A DNA stretch of 64,000 bases, taken from the NCBI GenBank assembly GCA_963556145.1, contig OY744465.1:3596001-3660000 (forward strand), written 5' to 3'. Below, piece by piece: positions 56,660 through 64,000 of the stretch. The notes under the pieces were generated by a model. That model was not told the origin of the DNA. It did not search any database and worked only from the letters and a program-made list of their open reading frames with translations. Position 1 is the stretch's first letter, and each line of letters starts with the position of its first letter. Both the position numbers and the translations under genes were made by a program. Source of the stretch: Hygrocybe punicea. Its lineage: Eukaryota; Basidiomycota; Agaricomycetes; Agaricales; Hygrophoraceae.

Positions 56660-57060
56660 GTCGCAAGTGTGAGCCCGCGGCCTAACGGCGTCGAAACGCG
56701 GGCCAACGTGTATGCAAAGACGGCGGCAGCAGTCAAGCGGCCCGTGGCAACGCAAACGATGTGGAATACCATAGCAAGGATGGTGACGGTGATGGGGACG
56801 ACGACGCGGATAGGACGAGGTGGACGTGGACGACGAGGGCCTGGGATTATGACGACGAGGGCCAGGGCCAGGATGACAATGGACGACGGCCATGATGACG
56901 ACAGCCAGAATGATGATGGCCAGGACAACGATGGCCACAATGATGGCGGCCAGGATGACGACGGCCAGGACCATGACAGCCGGGACGACGACGGCCAGGA
57001 CAATGATGGCCGGGGCGACGATGGCCACAATGACACCAGCCGATTGGCCAACGGTGACGA
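56660..57060. repeat. GACGACGGCC-type minisatellite
   Basis: From about 56880 to 57040 units such as gatgacgacggccaggac repeat with spacing near 21-24 bp. ORFs on both strands here are low complexity (Asp/Gly on plus, Pro/Ser/Trp on minus) and not credible genes. Confidence 0.8.
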
Positions 57061-57160
57061 GGTCAGCAACGACGTGACGTGGGACAAGGATGGGCCAGGG
57101 GATGAAGGGCCATGGGGACTGTCAACAATGTTGACAGAACCATGACCCCCCCTCAAATGA

Positions 57161-57214
57161 CCTCACGAACCGCGTCAGCCGCATGTCAATTGACATGGCG
57201 AGGCATTCGCGAGG
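57161..57214. repeat. nested palindrome unit d
   Basis: Outer arms cctcacgaa (57161-57169) and ttcgcgagg (57206-57214), one mismatch. Inner 14-bp palindrome atgtcaattgacat 57183-57196. It is the same plan as the units 4-5 kb to the left. Confidence 0.9.
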
Positions 57215-57369
57215 TCGACAATGACCAGGACAGAACGAGCTCCCACCACAGACCTGTAGCACCCGTGGGTCGTACGGTTCATGGTGGGTGCTACCTGTCA
57301 TGGGTACGGTCTTCACGGGTGCGGGTACGGTATTGGCAAACCCAACCCGTACCACACCCGTGGTCAACC

Positions 57370-57963
57370 CTACTGACACACAACAAGCTGAACTCCATTA
57401 CCTCTTCATACTTGCACTCCCCTTCACACAACGATCAACTCTTCATCGCTATGACCACCATAGCGTTCCATGGCCTTCTCCGACTAGGGGAACTGGTCTG
57501 GCCAGACCACCCGCAGCTACAAGACTACAGGAAGGTGACCTTGCGTGACAGCATCCACCTCCAATCCGATTCCTTCAATTTTTACCTGCCCAGCCACAAG
57601 GCTGACTGCTTCTTTGAGGGTAGTTGTGTCCTTATCCACACACAGGACTCTGTACATGACCCCCTCACCATTTTCTTTGCCTACCTACACTCCCATGACA
57701 AACTTTTCCCAATGCACCTCAAATTGTGGTTGTGTTCTGACGGCCAGATCCCCCTTCGGTCTTGGTTCATTTCCCATTTACAGCAACACTGCCTTGACCC
57801 TTCCATTGGCGGTCACTCTCTTCGTTCTGGCGGTGCCACTGACCTCGTGAATTCTGGTGTACCACCATACTTGATTCAGAGTATTGGCCATTGGGCCTCC
57901 GATGCCTGGCAAATTTACATCTGCCAGCATCCTGCATTACAGGCTGCTTTTTTGTTCTGCTAA
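57370..57963 (+). CDS. tyrosine recombinase, C-terminal catalytic part
   Basis: The ORF is open further upstream (57112), but conserved content starts near 57370. FHGLLRLGELVWP supplies the first catalytic Arg. GHSLRSGGATDLVNSGVPP has the His-x-x-Arg pair, GHWASDAW the second His position, and QIYI the probable nucleophile Tyr, all in the normal order and spacing of tyrosine recombinases. Such proteins in Agaricomycetes belong to Cryptons or to tyrosine-recombinase retroelements (DIRS/Ngaro). The catalytic set looks complete, but the N-terminal SAM-like domain is missing or lost in the repeat-rich upstream sequence. It ends 97 bp before the left LTR-like repeat. Confidence 0.75.
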   Translation, partial: LLTHNKLNSITSSYLHSPSHNDQLFIAMTTIAFHGLLRLGELVWPDHPQLQDYRKVTLRDSIHLQSDSFNFYLPSHKADCFFEGSCVLIHTQDSVHDPLTIFFAYLHSHDKLFPMHLKLWLCSDGQIPLRSWFISHLQQHCLDPSIGGHSLRSGGATDLVNSGVPPYLIQSIGHWASDAWQIYICQHPALQAAFLFC

Positions 57964-58059
57964 CATTGACTTTCTTTGCCAGCTGCTTCCCATCACTTCC
58001 CAGCTCACTTTTTTTTTCTGTTCCCTTCTTCTTTCTCGTTTTCATTTGTTCTATTGTGC

Positions 58060-58260
58060 TGATATGCATGCTGCGTGTCTGAGGTCTGAATCACCTATTT
58101 TACCTATTTTTATTAGTTGGTTTTTGTTATGTACTTATTGTAGCACAACAAGTACAAACAAATAGATTAGATTCCCCCTTTTCCCCCATCACTTCTGAGC
58201 TCGAGACCTCCCTTGGATCAGTCCTCACACATCACACTTAGACTCTCTCTCAGTGTATCA
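58060..58260 (+). repeat. left 201-bp terminal direct repeat
   Basis: See the whole element; it contains an AT-rich stretch and agtgtatca end. Confidence 0.9.
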
Positions 58261-58859
58261 TTTTGGAGCCCACCGTGAGGGATTCAACAGGTTTCAGCTC
58301 ATTTTCCAGCTCATTTGTTACTCTCACTCAGTGGCTCAGCCTATTGCGCCACCATCAGCAGCATTCTCCCATATATTCCACTTCCCAGCTATTTCCCAGG
58401 TCCTCCCTGATGTTTTCCACCCTCAGTTGTATTGTCTAGTGCCAGTTGCGCCTTTGAGGCCGCAAGACTCGCCAGCTTTGTCATTTTGTCACATTGTCAC
58501 ACCTATGTCACACGGGGTTCAACATCCCCACCCCTTCGCGGCTCCATTTTATTTCACTAATCCATCCCCCCGACACTCGTTCTACAACCCAAATGCACTT
58601 GGAATCCCACGCCCCACCGATTCCAGTTGAAGGACCGCACCCGGAAAGCCCCAAAATGGCCCCAACGACTGCGACCAACAAGAAGCGCCACTCGCACGTC
58701 ACTCACAAAACACAGAAGAACAGAGCAACAAAGCAGATGGAAAAGGCGTGCAATGCAACGGCTGTTGCATGTGCACCCCCAGGTACAACCATCATTGCCA
58801 TTTCCGTGGTTGCCGAGCAGGAAAATGTGTCCCAATGCCTCATATGCCGTCTTCGACGC

Positions 58860-59720
58860 GTCCCAGCACACTCACCCCCATTTCGCCCCCATTTCGCCAC
58901 CTGTTCGTGTCCACAGCCTCGCCATCGTGCCTGGATATAAGCCCGGACCTCTCCCCATCATCAAAGCCCTCGCCGTCACCAGAACAACACATCAAGAAGA
59001 CGTGTATCAACACAACCACACCCATTTCACCCTCAATTCACCAGCCATCCACGTCTACGCCCTCGCCATCACCCCCAGACGTTATCCGTCGCAAAACCCC
59101 ACCATCTGAGCACGTGCCGTCCCCAGAACAACCCAATGCATCCACCCCTGTTTCCCCTCTGTTTGGTCCATCATCCTCACCTACGCCCATTCCATTGTCC
59201 CCGGAAGCAAGCCACGACACGGCCCTGCTGTCTGAATGCTTGCCATCACCAGGGAAATGCGTCTGTGTGTGCCCAAGCCTGTTTTCCACATGTCCCAGCG
59301 TGTCTGCCTCCGTTTTGCCCCGGTTTTGCCCCTTGTTCATGTCTATGACCTCGCCATCATCCCCAGAAGCAACCCGCAACACTGCCCCACCGTCTACGCC
59401 CATGCCATCACCAGAAAGCTGCGCCAAGGCCCAGCAAAACCCATTCTCGACATGTCTCAGTGCATTCGCCCCCGTTTCCGTCTCGTCTTGCCAGCTGTTT
59501 GGATCTATGGCCTCGCCATTGCCCCAGGAGACCAACTGTGATGCACCCCCTACCGTCTGTGCCCCCCACAGCCTCAGGACAATGTGCCAATGCGCCCCAA
59601 TGCGTCAAAAACATGCGTATCAACACATTGCACCTGTTAACCCCTTCATTTGGCCCCCCGTCTTCACATACGCCCTTGCCGCCGTTCCCAGAGGCCAGCC
59701 ATCACATGCCCTCTCTGTCT
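58860..59720 (+). repeat. degenerate long tandem array, roughly 120-150 bp units
   Basis: Recurring blocks carry cccatttc(g/a)cccc, then a cctcgccatc(a/g)... word and cccagaa, for example near 58915, 59057, 59342, 59512; further copies are at 60600, 60740 and 61465. Translation in two frames yields Pro/Ser/Thr-rich repeats with no known domain. Copies are too diverged to fix the unit length by eye. Confidence 0.6.
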
Positions 59721-59769
59721 AATGATACGCTAATCGAGGTGCTGTGCACTGACAACAACACTCTTCGAC

Positions 59770-60475
59770 TGGTCAGATTGCGAGTAAGTGAAGTGGAATA
59801 ACTTCTACAAGTCTCGCGACGATCGCGATCGATAGTGCAACTTTGGCAATTAAAGTCGTGGCGACTAAAGAAAATCGACGTAAAGAACTACGGTCGGGGA
59901 TGGTCGAATGTGAGGAAAGTAAAGTTGTATTGGAGTTCGAAAAGTATAACTGAGTGAGGAGATGGGAACGATGCGCTCTAGTTCGCTGTTTCTATGTGTA
60001 ATCTAACAGCTATTTTATACGAAGACGATCGGAGATCGGAGACGAAGTGAGAAAGTCGTGTAAAGAAAGAAACCTAGTCTAATAGGGGTCGAAAGAAAGG
60101 ACTGCGTATCAATCACATGTAAACGCAGCCAAAAGAGGTGGTGAAAGGAAGATGAGGATGATCCTGTAACAAAGGAAGAACAAAGGAGTTGGATGGAAGA
60201 AAGGGAATAGGTACTCTAAATGAGTTAGTGTATCTAAGATGAAACGGGGTGTTACTGTTATGAAAGGCGAACTATTATGCGAGGGTCCGGGGCTCGATCC
60301 GATTCGGGGGTTTCTCTATCTTGGTCCGCGATGTCGTCGGAGATGATCACGATACGATCGAGAAGTCGTACTAGTTGTCACAAGCCATCGCAAAGTCGCA
60401 AGATGTCAGACTTGTTTTCGAAGGATAGTATAAATCTGTCCGATTCGTCGATTCGGTGGTCAGCGCGTATGAGTG
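59770..60475. other. foreign-looking block inside the array
   Basis: About 700 bp of purine-rich, AT-balanced sequence without the array words, containing cgcgacgatcgcgatcgatag (split tcgcgacgatcgcgatcg) at the left and ending before the array resumes at about 60478. gtgca occurs at 59744-59748 and 60473-60477, a possible 5-bp duplication, but element ends are not defined. A decayed LTR is the most likely reading. Confidence 0.45.
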
Positions 60476-61881
60476 CATATCACCAAAGCTGTGCCGTCCC
60501 CAGAAATCCACACCAATGCCAAAAAGACACCTTTTTCGATGGATTCCAATGTTTCTGCCCAATTTTGCCCTTGTTGCACTCACTGTCACCTTCTACAGCC
60601 TCTCCATCATCCCCAGATGCAATCCCAGACCTGTCCCCAGCATATGAGCCCGAGCCGTCCCCGAGAAAATACGCCAGCACCCAGTATACATCGTTTTCGA
60701 CCAGTTCAACCATATTAGCCCCCATTTCGCCTGCTGTCCATGCCCACACACTCGTTGTCATCCCCAGAAGCAAGTCCTGACCCATCCCTAGCATCCCAGC
60801 TCCCACTGTTGCCCCAGCAGACACCCTTGACACCCCATTGCAAAAAGTCGCAACATTTGGTCGCGACCCAATTTCCAAAGTCACGAAATGTTGCAGACCC
60901 CCCCAGAAGCTGTATCCTGGTTCTCAAAGGCCGTCGAAGGTCCCAGACGACCCCAGTGTGCCTTCCAAAGACCCCAGAATCGACTTCATCACCCGATCAT
61001 GAAAGGTTGTGACATGTTGTCGCAGCCTCATCTCTGATTTCACGTACCATTACCAAGCCCCCCCGCAGTCTCATTCCGACTCTTTGTGGTCACCGCCTGT
61101 CGCCAACAGCCCAAAAGAGTCCTTGTAGTCATTTACTAGCACCTTCTAGCCCATCTACTCACATTTCGCCCTCTGTTTGCCCCCCATCTCCACCTAGCAT
61201 CTCTTCGCCAACTCTATCAACAAATATTAGCCTACCCACACCTTCGCCATCCCCTAAATCACCGTTGCCATCACCTCCTTTGTCCTCGCCAGCACCCCAT
61301 ATGCTTTCCCTCCTTGAAATTATCAAGAAATTGCCAGCCTTATCTATGACCCCATCGACTTCATTTACCACATCCTGACCTCTTCTATTGCCCCATCAAG
61401 CTCCGTTTTCGACTTGTCTCAATGCATTTGCCCCCACTTTATCCCTAATTCGCCCCTCAACCACGTCTACGACCTGGCCATCATCCTCAGAACCACCACT
61501 ACCACTCCCTCCCCTTATGACCTTACTATACGACATCTTCTCTGCACTTCCCTATGGCCTCATCAATCCTGAAACCCATCAACAATTCATGGATCGGGTT
61601 GAGAAGCATGAACGTGATCTTATCCATCTCAAGGTTGCTCACAATGGCTTTCACAGACAAGTGAAGAGATTGGAGGATCAATTTGCAGGTTTGGACAATC
61701 ATGTTGCTGGTTTAGAGTAGAGTTCTCCTTCCTTTGGATTTTCTTTTGATTTTCTTCTTTATATTTTCTGATTCCATTTGATCTTTTGGTTTGATTTCAC
61801 TTTTTCTTTTTCTTTTTCTTCATTCACTCCCCCCCCCCCTTCTCCTGACTGGGACAGTCAGATTTTCAGTGACCAGGAGGA

Positions 61882-62082
61882 TGATACGCATGCTGCGTGT
61901 CTGAGGTCCGAATCACCTATTTTACTTATTTTTATTAGTTGGTTTTTGTTATGTACTTATTGTAGTACAACAAGTACAAACAAATAGATTAGATTCCCCC
62001 TTTTCCCCCATCACTGCTGAGCTTGAGACCTCCCTTGGATCAGTCCTCGCACATCACACTTAGACTCTCTCTCAGTGTATCA
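61882..62082 (+). repeat. right 201-bp terminal direct repeat
   Basis: Same length as the left copy, no indels. Confidence 0.9.
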
Positions 62083-62323
62083 GCGCACCCACACTTGCTT
62101 GTCCCCATCCAAAAAAAAATAAAACAACATCCCATTAGCCTCTTATGGTTCTGCAGCCTCTTTTGTTCCTGCAGCCTCCCTTTGTATTTTCTCGTTGATA
62201 TACATTGTTCACTTCTGGGCCCAGCTTCTCAATTCAGAGCTGGGTTGCAGACACCTTACTCCACTCGAAAGACAACTGAGTTTAGCGTGATTAGTCAATT
62301 TTATTTACAGCCGATTTGGAAAT
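62083..62323. other. spacer, no gene seen
   Basis: Contains a poly-A run at 62110-62120. Nothing else recognised. Confidence 0.4.
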
Positions 62324-62841
62324 GATGACCAAATCAACTTTTTTTTTTTTTGAGACCAGCAACCACTGGGCCAGCTGTATGGTCCATGTCATGTGACACC
62401 AAGAGAATTGCTGAAATCACATAGAAATTCAAGTTATAAATTCATTGAGGGACATATGAGAAATGTGAAGCCTATGAAAATTGGAATGTGGCTAGGTGAA
62501 GGGCTAAATAAGTTTAAATTATCTTTTGGTGGTGTAATAAATATTTTTGGTGCCAATTTCAGGCCACAAGTCATGTTTTGGACACCTAAAATCCATGTCA
62601 TCCTTGAATACACCACCAAAAAATAATTTAAACTTATTTAGCCCTTCACCTAGCCACATTCCAATTTTCATAGGCTTCACATTTCTCATATGTCCCTCAA
62701 TGAATTTATAACTTGAATTTCTATGTGATTTCAGCAATTCTCTTGGTGTCACATGACCTGGACGGTTATGGTAATACAGCTGGCCTGGTGGTTGCTGGTT
62801 TCAAAAAAAAAGTTAAAAAAAAAAAAGTTGATTTGGTCATC
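62324..62841. mobile_element. foldback/MITE element with 133-bp perfect arms
   Basis: Terminal gatgaccaaatcaac (62324-62338) and its complement (62827-62841) enclose poly-T and poly-A runs. Perfect inverted arms follow at 62388-62520 and 62625-62757 (133 bp each), with a 104-bp loop that itself begins and ends with inverted ttttggtggtgta. Between the terminal and inner arms the two sides are similar but diverged. No transposase. Identical ORFs on both strands are a result of the symmetry. Confidence 0.88.
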
Positions 62842-63389
62842 CATTTCTGAATCAGCTGTAATTTCTCTACATCTATAATATAAAAGCTGGGCTCATTACT
62901 AATAGCAGTGGACGATAGGATTCAGATACTGAGTTTGAAAAAATAGCTTACATAAGCTTCCTTTCCAAGCCAAAACAACAGATTCTCATGAAAAATAATC
63001 TGTAGCTCTCTCAGAAGTGATCCCAAAAATATGGTGCTTGAAGGGCGCAATGACAGTGTTGATTAATTGGTTTTAAAGTTTTCTTTACTATAATCTAATC
63101 AGGCCCGATACAACAGGACTTCCCACGCACAGACGCCTGCACTCGCCTTGACTGCGATCGAGAGCCCGTGCGCCTCTCCCTCCGTCTTACTCCAGGATCC
63201 ACTCCCCGTGTTTCAGTTTCAGTTTTTAACTTATATACCCAGGAAGGAGACCTCCTTTCACACAGGAATTCCTGTCTCCTTCCAGGGTAAGATTACCTAC
63301 TCTGTTTACCTTTCTTAATCTAATGTTCCCCATTTCGTAGCTTACAGTTTTTTGGTCTTTATCTCTCAAACTTCGTTACATTGACTTCA
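62842..63389. other. leader or LTR-like region before the gag-like ORF
   Basis: Contains ttatataccc (63230-63239), a hairpin with arms ggaaggagac (63242-63251) and gtctccttcc (63274-63283), and a splice-donor-like gggtaaga at 63285. Probably the 5' end of the element encoding the next ORF. Confidence 0.45.
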
Positions 63390-64000
63390 TGCCTCATAAT
63401 GAGAACACCACTGAAACACAGAGCCAAATGCAAGGCGCGCCAGACCTCGACCAAGAAGTCCGAGACACATGCCTCAAAATTACAGAGGACTACCATGCAG
63501 GCAGGAAGGAGAAATCGGACGCCATACTCGAACTCACCAGTGTCATCCCCTTCCAAGGGGGAATGGAGGAAGACATGACTAATCGACAGGCTTTCGGCGC
63601 CTACTGCCGAATGCTGGGCAGCTTTGACAATGTCAGACGAGGCGGACTATCACGGTCAAACCTCACCAACCCACTTGTCGACTTCGATTATGGCGAACGC
63701 GATATCACGGATGGCGACGACGGTGGCGCCATTCCATCAGGACAAACCAACCCTACACGTCCTCCCAAGCAACCCATTGCCGACGACAATGAAGACAGCA
63801 CTTGTCCTCCCAAATGGAGGGTCAATGTCTCTCTTCTCCCATGGATCATCCACAAATCTCTCCATCCATCAGTCCTCCCATCATCTCTACAAGAAACCCG
63901 GACTTCTCTCGAGAATTTCTCCCGTGATATCAAATTCACTGTCACCTCCATCCTCAATGCGCTGGATTGTCCTCAGCTCCCCCCTTCTGAATGGACAAAC
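63390..64000 (+). CDS. gag-like ORF of a retroelement, 3' cut by window
   Basis: ATG 63390 opens a frame that stays open to the last base (203 codons). The N-terminal part is acidic and polar (MPHNENTTETQSQ, QAFGAYCRMLG); the C-terminal part has WRVNVSLLPWIIHKSL, FSRDIKFTVTSILNALDCPQ and LPPSEWTN. The last block is similar in style to the first ORF of basidiomycete retroelements, where a stretch of SILN...PEFP..EW is common. The superfamily cannot be told without the downstream sequence. A host gene is a less likely alternative. Confidence 0.55.

Larger units (their letters stand above)
58060..62082 (+). mobile_element. LTR-bounded non-autonomous element
   Basis: Two 201-bp direct repeats (58060-58260, 61882-62082) start TGATAYGCATGCTGCG, end AGTGTATCA and differ at 7 sites (6 transitions), about 96.5% identity. 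The left copy is followed by ttttggagcccaccgtgagg, similar to primer-binding regions of other LTR elements. Purines (accaggagga) precede the right copy. No reverse transcriptase or integrase lies inside; the interior is a Pro/Ser-rich repeat array. The flanks (gtgc on the left, gcgc on the right) are at best a degenerate target duplication. Alternatively the repeats could be the terminal repeats of a tyrosine-recombinase retroelement, given the recombinase just upstream. Confidence 0.65.

Noticed and set aside
56434..57156. 240-codon minus-strand ORF rich in Ser/Pro/Trp
   Set aside because: Antisense reading of a minisatellite with biased composition.
60277..60330. tRNA-like word (ggctcgatccg)
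   Set aside because: No cloverleaf arms could be paired around it.
62393..62752. Two 77-codon ORFs with the same protein start on opposite strands
   Set aside because: A direct consequence of the perfect inverted arms; no independent coding evidence.
44317..64000. CRISPR-like or phage-like arrays
   Set aside because: Repeats are tandem or inverted without regular unique spacers, and the genome is eukaryotic.

Overview
The window looks like nuclear DNA of a filamentous basidiomycete, most likely an Agaricomycete. Host genes are cut by many 45-65 nt GT-AG introns, with micro-exons of 14, 17 and 18 nt. The conserved families are fungal (Mcm1-type MADS box, Cdc37, Rna1/RanGAP, Irc6/AAGAB, Scs2/VAP, DUF3605). 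The mobile elements are typical eukaryotic ones (Helitron helicase, Copia, Tc1/mariner, hAT, tyrosine recombinase). No rRNA, tRNA or CRISPR was seen. Exon models were built by hand from splice sites, reading phase and family motifs; where the summed exon lengths divide by three I say so.

Layout. 1-6.5 kb is a degenerate repeat block: the 3' part of a Helitron-type PIF1 helicase gene fused in frame to a ubiquitin-protease-like (USP) domain, broken by one TGA and by a 1,588-bp solo LTR with a perfect 5-bp target duplication. A 1.1-kb GGT/GCC-rich minisatellite follows. 6.5-44 kb is a gene-dense host island: a Red1/ZFC3H1-like zinc-finger protein (+), an Mcm1-like MADS factor (+), a 14-exon methyltransferase (-) divergent from Cdc37 (+), an Irc6/AAGAB adaptin-binding protein (-), a small mitochondrial-type membrane protein (-) divergent from RanGAP (+), an unknown fungal protein (-) divergent from a DUF3605 protein (+), a large disordered protein (-) divergent from a Fus1-like TM-SH3 protein (+), a full ABCB transporter (+), VAP/Scs2 (+), a mitochondrial NAD/folate-type carrier (+) and a GST-like protein (-).

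44.3-64 kb is a nested transposon island. A Tc1/mariner-type element (TIRs at 44317 and 50723) was split by a complete Copia element (44474-49544, TSD aacgt). Beyond it lie a TIR element of about 870 bp, a region with six nested palindromes of regular size, hAT transposase debris, a tyrosine-recombinase ORF, an LTR-bounded non-autonomous element (58060-62082), a foldback element with 133-bp perfect arms, and the 5' end of a gag-like ORF running off the window.

The host genes do not form one pathway; they are a housekeeping stretch (transcription and RNA surveillance, chaperoning, trafficking, nuclear transport, membrane contact sites, detoxification). The least explained signal is the family of nested palindromes at 51.7-53.2 kb and 57.2 kb. 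The most informative events are the Helitron helicase-USP fusion with its exactly mapped LTR insertion, and the mariner/Copia nest.
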